Source of the DNA: Basidiobolus meristosporus CBS 931.73
Taxonomy: Eukaryota; Basidiobolomycota; Basidiobolomycetes; Basidiobolales; Basidiobolaceae
Direction of reading: 5' to 3'
Assembly (NCBI GenBank): GCA_002104905.1
Contig: MCFE01000027.1
Span: 165,761-229,760 of the forward strand
Length of the DNA: 64,000 bases
The notes beneath the pieces are model-generated. The model made no database searches, was not told where the DNA came from, and worked only from the letters and a program-made list of their open reading frames with translations. Shown one piece after another: positions 23,099 to 34,121 of the stretch (its first letter is position 1; each line of letters starts with the position of its first letter). Position numbers and translations under genes: made by a program.

Positions 23099-25975
23099 AT
23101 GGTTGCCTCAACTGAAGTGGGAATACCCTCCATTGAATTCAATTACCCTTCCAAAGAATTATTTGTCGGGGCAAAGCATAACACACCCAATAACCCACCA
23201 GTAGAGTGTCCTACTGATGTCTCCGATAACGGAACCAATCCTAATGGAGGTTTGGACGGTGTTAGTAACGTAAGGCATACATTCTCGCCTAATTATCGAC
23301 TTCCAGCAGATGACGATTTACACTTACCGGAATATAACCCCAAAAATTTCCGTTCTTTCTCTACTGGGGCCATTGAGGCTTCTTCAGTGAACTGGGAGAA
23401 AAGTGCCTCGGCTACTTGGTCTCGTCGCTCAAGATATAAGAGGAAAAGCGACATCCATTTATTGGAAAACCTACCCGCTCGCACCAGCTCCTTGCCTCCC
23501 TCCGACACTGAATCCTTGGCTCCAACAATCAATTCTGAGAGCAATGATTCGGAGCAAGTGAGTGGTGAAGAGCCCAACACACCTAAATCGGCCAACCTCC
23601 CCTCCATTGCAGCTGAAGACTTGCTATACACCGCCTCGGAAGAGCAAAAGATTTCTGACTATGCCGAGTCAGAATTGGGCGAGGGATATTGCGAAGATCC
23701 ATCACCTATTGAGAGATCATTCGCATCCTCAGATTCGATACACAGAAGACCTCTCGCACATTCACGGACTATTAAAGGCTTAGGCCGTCCTGTATCTATA
23801 AATCGTCGCCCTACCAGTTTTATTCTTCCATCCACATCCGATCAGTCAGTCAATCCCCAAATCACAAGAAATAACACGCTGAGAATTCAAAGAAGAAAAT
23901 CGAAAAGGTTCTCCACTATACCTAGAACTTCAACCAGGGTGAACAGCGACGATCTTGCCGGTACAAGTAAAAGCATGCCCGCTGTCTCTGAGGCTATTGA
24001 CCTGGAAAACCCTAACAACGTCAAGCAAACCATGGAGAACTTCCGTCGACTAAGCAGGAAACTTTCCTACCACCGAACCATCCGCAGGAAAAAGACCGAT
24101 GATGAACAGAGAGTCACTATTGGGACTCGGATCGACAAAAACCACAAGAATTACATTTTGATGTACAATATGCTGACAGGCATCCGTGTTGCTGTAAGTT
24201 TGGATGGTCTTGTGATTCCCTTTTCTTGTGACTTGCAACTCACTTTGTGTCTTAGGTATCTCGCTGCACGGCCAAATCAGAGCGGGAGGTCAACGACCTT
24301 GATTTCTCTGCTGCCCACAAGTTGGCATTTGATATGTGAGTACTTTGGTGGCCGAGTACCATTAACACATCACTCATTCGTCTGTTTACAATAGTGTTGG
24401 CAATGAAATGACCCCATCGTCCAAATACGATTTCAAATTTAAGGATTACGCTCCTTGGATCTTTAGACAACTCAGAGAGCTATTTGGGATTGATTCTGCA
24501 GAATATCTGGTAATTTCTGGCCCATCAGAATTTCGATCTGCAGCATGCTGATTATCACCCTTGCCCCTCTCAACATCAAGGTTTCATTGACCAGCAAATA
24601 TATTCTCTCAGAGTTGGGTTCCCCCGGGAAGAGTGGAAGTTTCTTTTATTACTCGCAGGATTACCGCTTCATCATCAAGACCATCCACCATACTGAACAC
24701 AAATTCTTGCGCCGCATTCTGCCACACTATTACCAAGTAAGGATGGGCAAACACCATGGGTTGTTTCAAGAGCGTCTCTAACGCCTCTGATTTAGCACGT
24801 CAAAGAAAATCCAAATACGTTGATTTCGCGATTCTTCGGGCTTCATCGCGTAAAACTCCCCCATAGCCGGAAAATCCACTTTATCGTCATGGCCAATAAC
24901 TTCCCACCCAACAAAGACATTCATGAAACGTATGATCTAAAGGTAAGGATGCAGTGCCTTCGGCATAGCGGAAAATCCTCTTGCTAACCTCCTCCATAGG
25001 GATCTACTGTTGGTCGTGAACTCAGCGATGAAGACATGAAGCGGAGTCCCCATGCTGTTATGAAAGATATAAATTGGGAAAAACACCACAGGAAGTTGGA
25101 AATTGGCCCAGGAAAGAGACAACTATTTGTTGATCAAATGGAGCGTGATGTCAAGGTGAGACCCAACTCGGATTGGACTCATACCGTTCCCATTCTGATT
25201 TATACATCGTGTAGCTATTAAAAGAGTTGAAGATCATGGACTACAGTCTCCTTGTCGGATTGCATGACAAGGAGCGTGGAAACAAGGATAATATCCGGGA
25301 CAATACACTCTCAGTCTTCAAGGTTTCTATCTCCTGCCTTTTCTGATCAGCCGTAATTTCCTAACCCAGCCTATAGCCGGACACCAACAAGCTCGAGAGG
25401 CAGCCCACGACAAAGCGTGGTTCCCATCACCCTGATGCCGTACGGAAGATGATTGTTGAGTCGGATCCTGTTGCGCTGGGCCCTTCCAATTCCTCACTTC
25501 CCGAGGATCCATTCAGAGAGTGAGTACTTGAAGAGGTTCTCTTGTTAGAGATGGCGGAGATACTAATAGACATCTCTCGCATAGACGGAACAATTGTATA
25601 TTCTACCAAGATGAAGGCGGTTTTGCTGGTTCTGACGAAAACGGGGTTTTCACCGACACCATCTTCTACGTTGGGATTATTGACATTCTTACGCCCTACA
25701 ATTACGCCAAGAGATTGGAGCACATGTGGAAGTCGCTCAGCCACGATAAGGTAGGCTCTTGATCTCACTGCTATCTCCACCGGTTGACTGATTTCTCTTG
25801 TTGCGTCCAGAATGGAATCTCTGCGGTGAATCCATCGCTCTATGCCCACCGGTTCATGGACTTCATGACGAAGGCCATTAAAATCCACGATGATATTCAA
25901 CGACGCGAAACATTCCGTCGTCGTCGTAAGAGTACACGACGAGGCAATAAGTTGAGCGACAAAAAGCTTGCTTAA
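23099..25975 (+). CDS. MSS4: Phosphatidylinositol-4-phosphate 5-kinase
   Basis: Makes PI(4,5)P2 at the plasma membrane and controls actin, endocytosis and septation. Ten exons: 23099-24193, 24256-24335, 24395-24509, 24581-24736, 24796-24942, 25000-25155, 25215-25322, 25377-25519, 25585-25750, 25811-25975; 776 aa, phases consistent. The first ~340 residues are low-complexity, Ser/Arg-rich and presumably regulatory. The kinase core shows [34 protein letters not shown] (catalytic Asp) and the specificity-loop region [14 protein letters not shown] near the C-terminus, followed by a basic tail. The start is ATG 23099; an open frame just upstream has no ATG. Confidence 0.96.
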
Positions 25976-26475
25976 TCTACCCCTTCTTGGGTTTTGTCCA
26001 TTACATAGCTAGTCTCTGAGTGAGTTAAATTATATATATATCTATAATCTTCAGTTGCTTACCCAAGTGCTCGACCACGTAATCAACCATCCCACCCGAA
26101 TTAATACAATATTATCCCGTTAGTTTTGAGCCATTCACCACGAAGGCTGATCACCTTTGGTCTTCCTGAAGTAGAGTCTCCTTTCAGTTATTTATCAGCC
26201 TCCCAGCCACGGGAAGTTTAGGAATCAAAAGCATTCAATATGTTTACCATCGTTGCATCATTACCTGCTCCCTCGTTAGGGTATATTCGTACCCACCCGC
26301 ACACACATTCGATGAAGTAAATTATCCTACTAGCCAACTTTCTATGATTAAAGGTTTACTCTCTACTTGCAAGTTTATTTTTCTCCAGTTTCCGAGAGGA
26401 GCCTCAACACTTGGTTTGATCTACTGTGTCTATTTATCGGTTGAAATTCGAGGGAACTCGCATTTGACGCGCTTC
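25976..26475. other. Intergenic 3' regions (convergent genes)
   Basis: About 500 bp between the convergent PI4P 5-kinase and VMA21 genes. It contains a TATATATATATC tract at about 26032-26043. No gene is seen. Confidence 0.5.
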
Positions 26476-26906
26476 TCAAGATTCTTTCTCCTTGGACTCT
26501 TCTTGTGGCGCGCTGTCCTCTGCAAAGGCCGCGACGAGGTAAACAACCACGCCGATGTTCGCCATGACCGCTGCTAGACCAGCAGCATATACTTTATTCC
26601 CTAAAAACGAGTGAATCCCATAAGAAAGCTGGAGAATTTCGGAGGAACTTGTCAGATGATTTCCTTACCAGCAAACACTGTATTCAAGGCCAGGAAGTAT
26701 GAAGCCAACGGTCCAAAAAGTATCACCGCGGTGAAGAAGAGTATCTTGATTACAAGGCGTCTTGAAAAGGGATTGCCGTTAATTCGGACGTCCGTTAAGA
26801 ACATCTAGTCAACAGTGTTCAGGCAATTTGCCGATACGTACTTTGGCACCGCTTGGGAGTTTTCCGGGGCTTTGACTTCCTTGGGTTGAGAATCGTTGCT
26901 TGCCAT
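26476..26906 (-). CDS. VMA21: VMA21-like V-ATPase assembly factor
   Basis: Small ER membrane protein needed to assemble the V0 sector of the vacuolar H+-ATPase. The core is two exons, 26804-26669 and 26600-26476 (86 aa from ATG 26804), with two hydrophobic hairpin helices: LVIKILFFTAVILFGPLAS and AAGLAAVMANIGVVVYLVAA. The loop NTVFAGNKVYAAGLAA is typical. A further 5' exon, 26906-26838, would add 23 polar residues through a 33-nt intron (donor GTATCG). That is unusually short for this window, so the true start is uncertain. The C-terminus is acidic/lysine-rich but lacks the yeast-type dilysine retrieval signal. Confidence 0.87.
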
Positions 26907-27133
26907 GATATTCGTCGATAAGTTCTGGCCGGGAAGGGTGAGACAAGATGTCGTGGGGATTTGGTATTTCTTAATCGATGGTGATATGCACATCGAGCCC
27001 ACCATCATTACATGCATCTAAAAATGCGATTTTCATGAAATCATGTACCCACTGATGTGCTGATGTGCCTCATTTCCGAATAAACCTGCTTCGCTCGCTA
27101 TTAGTCTTATCTGTCATTCGACCTGGAGCTCTA

Positions 27134-28363
27134 ATGAACTCGAAACTCCTCAACCTTGGCAAACTTTCCTTCAGGTCGGCCTCTCGCCATGGTATCTTCA
27201 CCACCCAAAGAGGACTTTTGATGCAAAAGGGTGCTCCCCCGTCTTGGAACGCCAAACCCTTGCCTTCGTTGACGAGCCGCTCGTTCTATCTGGCCCCAAC
27301 CTATAGCGGGCGCCTTTATAGCTCGTTGAGTACAGAAAGACCCAGTGAAAAGCCAGTTGAACCTCAAGAGGGGAATCGACCCGAAGGTAAATTTCCCGCG
27401 CATTTGGTTATCGCTGACGATACCCATCATACTCAAACCAGTATATTTTCAGGTCGTATCGATTTTGCTGTCAGTAACGGGCTGCCAAGATTGACCATAC
27501 CTTTGCCCATTCGGAGCCGGCCTAACGAGATGAAGGAGCACACGTTTATGTTACATCCCGAGTTAGCTCTTTCGAACTTGTACCATCAGATTCGTGAACA
27601 CGGGGAGGATATTCAGCTGATACACATCCACGACTCATTGAAAAACCATTCCGTTGGCGCCCGCTGGACAGCCGGTGCCTCTGTAGGGGATTTAATTCAA
27701 GAATCCACCATGTCCGATGCAAAATCCTTCTATGTCATCGCTGATAATGCTAAAGTCCTTATCCGTTTACCATCCTTTGAAGGTAGGTTGTATTCGTGTG
27801 GGTCTGCTTCCGTCGCTTCTCGGAAGCCTCCCTGTTGTCAGTGGATAGCCATTCTAATCAAAATATACATAGAGCGTACGGCAAGCTTGCGTAGTCAATT
27901 GGTCAACCTCCAATCCCGTCTGGACACTCTTAATAAGGTGAAGCAGAAATGCGATGCTCAAGCCAACCGAACTTCGCAGATGATATCTATTGGTGGCTTT
28001 GCTAGTCTTTGCACTTATTGGGTTGTTATGGCAAAGCTTGTCTGGATCGATCTGGGCTGGGGAGGTAAGAGCCACGTCTCATTGATAGCGCACACCTAAT
28101 GGAATCTCTAACTCGGCCAAAAACCAGTGATGGAGCCATTCACATACTTCTCGGGCATTGGGATGGCCACGGTTGGGTATCTTTATTTCTTGGTTACCAA
28201 GCGTGAGTTCAACACCGACTCTGTGTCGAACTTTGCTGCTACTCAACGTCAGCTTGAGCTTTACGTCGAAAACGGGCTTAACATCGAGCTTTACCAGCAC
28301 CTCAGCAAGCAGGCGAATCAAGTTCGTGAGCAGATTGACCGGATCAAAACCAGTTACAGCTAA
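27134..28363 (+). CDS. MCU: Mitochondrial calcium uniporter pore subunit, altered selectivity filter
   Basis: Inner-membrane Ca2+ channel subunit, 336 aa. Exons: 27134-27386, 27453-27782, 27873-28064, 28128-28363. The first intron is 66 nt with GTAAAT...TTTCAG, so reading through it also stays open; splicing is favoured because it joins the family sequence. The N-terminal ~60 residues are Arg/Ser-rich and lack acids, as expected for a mitochondrial presequence. A matrix domain follows, then a coiled coil (SLRSQLVNLQSRLDTLNKVKQ), TM1 (ISIGGFASLCTYWVVMAKLVW), the pore loop and TM2 (YFSGIGMATVGYLYFLV), and a second coiled coil. The pore motif reads WGVMEP instead of WDIMEP, with the Asp replaced by Gly across the exon 3/4 junction. 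Confidence 0.93.
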
Positions 28364-28818
28364 ATCCCTATCCCCTAGGGAACCAAACGCAACTGCAAGC
28401 ATTGAAGGTTATTATTAATGTCACTATTATTTGTCCTTCACAATTACTGGGTGATGTGAAAATTTCTTATCAACTTAGCAAGCTCATTCATCAAGCTTAC
28501 TCTTCACGTCGATCTATACATCGTATTATTTATATTATTAATGTCACACGTAGTTTATGAGAATTCCCGTGACTTTCAATTTACCCTTTTGAGCCACCAC
28601 CCCCCGTTACATTTTGATGATCAATAATACCACATTCCTTTAACCTGACCATTCACCTTGCACAGTAGACTCTATTCTATCCCTGGAAAATAGTGGGTTG
28701 GGTGACTTTGATCAGTAACCCTTTGAGTATTAGAAAAGTCAAGAGTAGTCGTGTATCCTGTAGAGACTTCTCTGTTCTTACTACAAAAGAGAAAGGCTAG
28801 CGCACGACCTTCCTCGCC
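28364..28818. other. Intergenic
   Basis: About 450 bp of AT-rich spacer between MCU and the MATH-BTB gene. Nothing is recognised beyond probable 3' and promoter sequence. Confidence 0.5.
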
Positions 28819-30051
28819 ATGGCAGCCGTAGACATGAGCCCTGGACGTAAGAAGCCGGTGGTGTCCGATTCGCACATGTATTATTCGTTCCAATGGGAGG
28901 TGAAGAATTTCCACGACATCACCACACGTAAAATATGCACCTCGGAATTCCTTATAGTGGATACGATCTGGCGGCTGGAGATCTATCCCATCGGCTATGA
29001 TGAGCACGAGAACTTCGTATCGGTGTACCTAAGGCCGACCCGGTTGCCGTGTCCGAAGGAGGTGGAGTTCTGCATCTACCTGAAGCTCGACGCGGGCCTA
29101 AAAAGGAAGCTGAAAAAGTTCACCAGCAGACGAGTGTTTTGCGAGAAGCAATCCCAAGGGTTTGAGAGATTCATCGATAGAAGGGAGCTCTACGAATTGC
29201 TGGGGGAGCGGGACAACTTTATCGTCGGGGTGGAGTTGTATTTTGTCGAGGCCAACATCGAGACCGATTACGCCGACTTCCACCCGAACGAGTCTGGGAA
29301 AAGTATCTCGGATGCTTCGCGCTCCGAAGCGTTCGACCCGCCCAGCTACTACGTACCCCAATTCGAAGACAAGCTGAACGACCCCTCCTTCAGCGATGTC
29401 GAGTTCAAGGTGGACGGGCAGTCTCTCTACGCCACGAAATTCCTGCTGTGCTGCCGAAGCAGCTACTTCCGAGCCATGTTCCAAACGTCGAACATGTGTG
29501 AAAGTACCCAGCAGGTCATTCAACTTCCTGGGTTCAAATACGATGCGGTGTTTGCGGTGTTCAAGTACATCTACACCGGGTGCTTCGAATTCGATGCGGA
29601 GGAGATGAAGCCGCAGGACACCAAGGACATAGAGAAGCACTCCTTCGACTACCTGACCGCGGTGTACACACTCTCGGATATGTACGAGTTGCCAGAGCTC
29701 TGCCATTGGATAGAGAAGATCCTAGTGACCGTGGTGTCCATGAACAATTACGAGCTGCTGCTTCACTTCGCCTACCGATATGAACTTTGCCGAGTGTTGG
29801 CAAAGATATGCCTGTTTGTCGCGAAGCACTGGTTGGATGTGCAGCACTCTGAGACGTTCATGACTTTGTTGAATAGCGGAGATGGTCCACTGATCTTATT
29901 GCTATTTAATGGGGTTATGATGGCGAGGACAGGCGCTTCGGAGCGAGAGGTCTACCAGCGCTTGATCACAAGAAAAAGCCCGGATCCAAGCGAGAGCATT
30001 AGTGTCAGTAGTGATGAGGTACCCTCCGAGTTGGATATCACCTACTCGTGA
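28819..30051 (+). CDS. MATH-BTB protein (SPOP-like CUL3 adaptor)
   Basis: Intronless, 410 aa. The N-terminal MATH domain (about residues 20-150) starts YYSFQWEVKNFHD and includes LEIYPIGYDEHENFVSVYL. The BTB/POZ domain (about 180-300) includes DPSFSDVEFKVDGQSLYATK, CCRSSYFRAMF and FKYIYTGCFEFD. A BACK-like helical segment and a Ser/Asp-rich tail follow. By family knowledge it would recruit substrates via MATH to a CUL3 ubiquitin ligase via BTB; no substrate can be named. It is strikingly GC-rich and intron-free beside AT-rich, intron-rich neighbours, which suggests a recently expanded or retroposed gene. The start is the first ATG. Confidence 0.92.
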   Translation: MAAVDMSPGRKKPVVSDSHMYYSFQWEVKNFHDITTRKICTSEFLIVDTIWRLEIYPIGYDEHENFVSVYLRPTRLPCPKEVEFCIYLKLDAGLKRKLKKFTSRRVFCEKQSQGFERFIDRRELYELLGERDNFIVGVELYFVEANIETDYADFHPNESGKSISDASRSEAFDPPSYYVPQFEDKLNDPSFSDVEFKVDGQSLYATKFLLCCRSSYFRAMFQTSNMCESTQQVIQLPGFKYDAVFAVFKYIYTGCFEFDAEEMKPQDTKDIEKHSFDYLTAVYTLSDMYELPELCHWIEKILVTVVSMNNYELLLHFAYRYELCRVLAKICLFVAKHWLDVQHSETFMTLLNSGDGPLILLLFNGVMMARTGASEREVYQRLITRKSPDPSESISVSSDEVPSELDITYS

Positions 30052-30341
30052 ATGGATATCTTCCCTCCTCTCCCAACAACATCGACCACTTTACTGGACG
30101 TTGGTAACTTCATTCCCTGTGCTCGTGGCTTACGGACTCTTCAAACCGTCGAATGCTCACTACACTGTACATTTACCAACTCCATGCGTAATGAATCCAT
30201 TGGATACCTTTGTAACCCACAAATCCCACCAAATATCACTTGACGCCCATTAGGGGTTTCGGAGTTGTAATGGCTCAATAAACTGCGTGATTGAATTCTA
30301 TTTATTGTATTTGTTTCCCAAGTTTAACCTGGCCCTAGAGA

Positions 30342-31370
30342 TCACTCAGTTCTCAGCTTCCCCAGTTTCTTGGGGCTTGAGTCCTGCTTTATCAATGCTA
30401 AGCATATTCCAACGGTATAGCCAAGAAGGGCGCCCAATACGCATGGAATTGGCCAAGCCTAAGGAGTTTGAAAGACGGATGAGTGCAAGGCCACGTCGAA
30501 TGAAAAAGATTCCCGGTTTACCTGCCAAGGTCTATCCCAATCCAAAGGGATCACTATGGCCCCAAGCCATGCACCAAAAACACCAGAGATCATCGGATAG
30601 TAGGCGAAGCGTTCGCCGTAGTTTTCCGGCCTGGTAAAGGTGGGGAATGGTTAGTCCAATCGAGGAGTGGGGGGGGTAGAAAGCTGTTCGTCCTAGAACT
30701 CTCGTTTCGACCAACTTACCCGGTTTGTAGGAACACCCGATTCCAGGCGTTACGATCGGTATGAAAGACCGCACTTGCCGGAAATACCAAAAGAAGGGAG
30801 ATGTACGTGGAGCCTGACCACGTGTGTTCTACCATCCTGTGAGGAGAGGACAAGATTAGTCCCATGCTATCCCGAACGAATCCAGAATAAGGTAACTCAC
30901 TCGGTTAAAGGGGCGCCAAACAAGACGGCCAATGTGTGGAAGAGGAAGATTCCGGCGAGGGTTATCAAGAAGACTGACAAAACACTCTACAAAGGTGGGG
31001 TACAAATTAGAACACACTAGGTCGCTTTACACCTGGATAGTTGAAGTACGTAAGGGTGGTTGGCACACTTCTCTCTCCCCCCACCCTTCTCAATTCACTC
31101 AGATCCGGAACATACCAGTGCTTTCTTCTTAGTTGATGTTGTGGTCGCCTTCTTTTTGCTTTTGCTCGCCTTCTCCACATATAACCAACCGCTTATCAGC
31201 AGGAGTACTCGTGAAGAGAAAAGCACCATGTTCGTCCAGTCCAAACACTCTGCAGGCTTTTCAAACAGGGAATATCCAGGTAACATCAACAGGGTGCCAT
31301 AGGCTAACGCCACCTGCCCTGCTGAGGTGAGTAAATTGGGAAGTTTTGGAAAGCTTGCGGGATTCTTCAT
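30342..31370 (-). CDS. PIGF: PIG-F, GPI ethanolamine-phosphate transferase subunit
   Basis: Multi-pass ER membrane protein that stabilises the GPI7/PIG-O and PIG-G transferases adding ethanolamine phosphate to GPI anchors. Five exons: 31370-31116, 30986-30901, 30836-30720, 30630-30522, 30458-30342; 227 aa. It shows hydrophobic helices, a Lys-rich loop (EKASKSKKKATTTSTKKK), LFHTLAVLFGAPLTE, TYISLLLVFPASAVF, and the family hallmark [27 protein letters not shown] formed across the exon 4/5 junction. Phases agree throughout. It is convergent with the MATH-BTB gene. Confidence 0.94.
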
Positions 31371-31657
31371 TGTTGACGGCAGCTACGGGGTGGTTCTCCC
31401 TGCCTTGTACTAAGCTTACCTCGGATTACGCAGTTAATTCGATGTTTAGTTGGGCCCTGGGGCCAATGAAAATCAATGCTGAAGCTATGATTTCAGGTAT
31501 TTATTAGCTAGGATTGAATTACAGTGTGGATTTAAAGATTTGAAGTACAGTGTCAAATACATGGACAAATACAGGTTAAAAGCTAGATTCAAACGAAGCA
31601 AAAGTTATCTGCGGAGGCACACCAAGGTTGTCGGAGCAAGTGGGAAGATGAACTCCC

Positions 31658-33623
31658 TTAGGTACAGATCCGATCCACTTCTTCCAGCGCTTCTTCCCAT
31701 GGCTCCAAGTTCTACGTAGCCAGTTCAATGAGTGCCAATTGTTGCTGGACAGACGTATTTGCAAATCACTTACCTTTTGGCACCATTTAACCTGGGCCTT
31801 CGCATAAGCAAGCAACATATCGCGCAGATCCAGTTCCTTCCGCTTCTGGAATCGGTCCAGATCAAGTTGAATGGTTGACGAAATCTCAGCCAATTCAACA
31901 TTGATCACCTCAAGCTGCTCCTCCAACTAAAAACGACAATCGAGGTTACTTCGAATCCCAGGCATATCTAGTGATGCGAATCATGAGTACCATAGTGATT
32001 TGTTCGCGTGTTCTGCCGATGTTATTCCGCCGGGTTGCTTCGGGGTCAACATCCATGATCCCGTGAATCGTGTAACTCAGGCGATTCAAAAAGGAGGCGC
32101 TACTCTTCTTCTTGGAGGATGAGGGTGTGCCTGGTGCTGAGGACCTGGCTGAGGTTGTGGATGAAGGGGGAGTGGGCCTTGGAGATTCAGAAGGATTACT
32201 TTCATGATTGATGGGTTGGGTGCCTTCAGAATTTGCGGCCTCTTCCTCGTTAGCAATTGAAGTGCCGGGGACGGCAGCCTCCAGAATATCTTCATTTTCG
32301 TCTAACACTGCAGTCTTTTTCAAAACTTCCTCTAATTTCTTGGATTCCTGTTCAGCAAGTTCCAATTCATTAAGGTAGACGCGCTTATTGGCCAACGTGT
32401 CGGAGGTGTTTTCAAGTTGGAGATGCTTCAGGTAGCGATACTTCAGCAGCTTCTTGATAATCGATGAAAACTGGACGTATTCTTGCAATGGCTCGGAGAA
32501 CTCCGACTCCAATGTGGTTACCTATTCCATTGCCAGAGAATACTTAGATAAGGCCTTGGCACATATCCAAGAGCAACAAGTACTGACCATCGAGCCTGTA
32601 GACATGAATGTCGTATCCACAGCTTGCCCGATACGCTCGATCGCATTAGCCAAGCTGTCGGTTTCGTTAAGACTGAACCCATTGAACACCGCACCAAGCT
32701 CGGCGAAATCATTGGCGAGGTCTAGAATCACATTAGATCTTTCACAAACGGTATGGGATTCGAACCATTGTTGACTTTACCCCCGATCTTCTTGGTCACC
32801 CGCCTTTGGGTTCTTTCGAGAACGGTGATGTGGTTGGAGAACTTATTGGTGTAGAGCTCACATTCCAGAAAACGAGGATCTGGCTTTTTCAATTGTTGAA
32901 GGGAACTGGGGGTAGGTAATGGCGAAGGGGCGACTTGGCTCTGTGATGCGACTACTGGAGATGGTGGAGTCTGGAGGAGGTTCTTGGGCAAGTTACTTAG
33001 CGGTGGAGAGTGCAATACTTCCGCCTACATATTGATATCTGTGAACCATAATCCATCGAAACACTCGTAAAAACCGATTTTACCCAAGATACATTTTCCA
33101 AGAAGCGGTGGAATACATGGTCCTGTGAGAGTGTTGTGTGTTCTGCGATACGATTCAAAAAGGATTGCAACATACGCTTGCGCTTTTCTATCATCAGAAT
33201 GTCATCCTTTCGATTCTGCATAGTAGCATAATGTGCTGGTATACGCGAGGTTAACAGGGAGGCTTGTTAGCAAGAGGAAGGAGGCTTGATAAGCCAATGG
33301 CATACTAACCGATGGAATGCTTTCTGGGTATCGGTGGAACAATACAACTAGGGTGAAGTTTACAGAGTGCGTTTCTCAGAGACTCAAATTCGGAGTATCT
33401 CCGTTTTACCTCCATGTTCTTGTATGATGAAGTGGGAAGTTCAGTACAAGAAACCTCGCACTTGTCACTCTCGTATGAACAAAGATAGACTTACCCCGAA
33501 GCTTATTATATATGCGACGTAAGGGCTACCGCCATTGTCACTGGCTTTTTGGGATCCTGTTATTTTGAAAGAGTCTTGTCGAAAAGCATATTCAACCTTG
33601 CAACAGCAATCTGCGTAATCCAT
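31658..33623 (-). CDS. ATG20: Sorting nexin, Atg20/Snx41 (SNX7/30) type
   Basis: PX-BAR protein that binds PI3P on endosomes and, with Snx4, sorts recycling cargo and supports selective autophagy. Exon 1 is 33623-33495 (43 codons, ending SPYVAYIISFG). Later blocks: the PX core EVKRRYSEFESLRNALCKL with VPPIPRKHSI, then IIEKRKRMLQSFLNRIA-like MIEKRKRMLQSFLNR, VFHRFLENVSW, and EVLHSPPLSNLPKNLL followed by PDPRFLECELYTNKFSNHI (BAR entry). Helical BAR segments run from about 32.73 to 31.78 kb, with a Ser/Pro-rich insert between about 32.3 and 32.1 kb. The last exon ends NLEPWEEALEEVDRICT, stop at 31660-31658. Some internal exon borders are not resolved. A short extra N-terminal exon is possible. 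Confidence 0.9.
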
Positions 33624-34121
33624 CTCGAATTCTACTGCACGATGTGAACTTCAAAACGGTGTCTCTCTAACCTATACTATTTATTTTAACGGCGCTACAA
33701 GGACAAAACAGATGTATAGACGAGCAACTGAGAGGAAAGCGTGGTAAGATGAAGGGGGTGAGGAGTGAACAGAGGTGAAGGAACGTTTTGGTCCTGAACT
33801 AAGGTAGCAAGGTGCAATGCGATTTCGACGTAATCATCATACTCTCACACTAAATTTATTTATTAAAGATTGTATGGTGGCTTGCATTCTAAGTGGGCTA
33901 AGAACTGATCAGAAAAATCAGGAATGCCCTCAGAGATGCTGACATGAAGCTAGATTTCGTATTTTGACAATAGCAATTACCTAGTGTCTCCTTATGGAGT
34001 CGCACCAAACACACAAAGGTATATAATTTGCTCAACACACGATAGTAATTCTGTTTGTATATGCGTTTATAAGCGTTCATAATGATACAGATAATATATG
34101 CTCATCTATGTAAACAACTGA
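33624..34121. other. Intergenic
   Basis: About 500 bp upstream of the sorting nexin and downstream of BCD1. No supported gene or repeat. Confidence 0.5.

Noticed and set aside
29098..29706. 202-codon minus-strand frame opposite the MATH-BTB gene
   Set aside because: Shadow caused by high third-position GC; no domain resemblance.
32753..32770. Perfect B-box-like GGTTCGAATCC on the minus strand
   Set aside because: Lies in sorting-nexin coding sequence (NNGSNPIP) and has no A box or tRNA fold around it.
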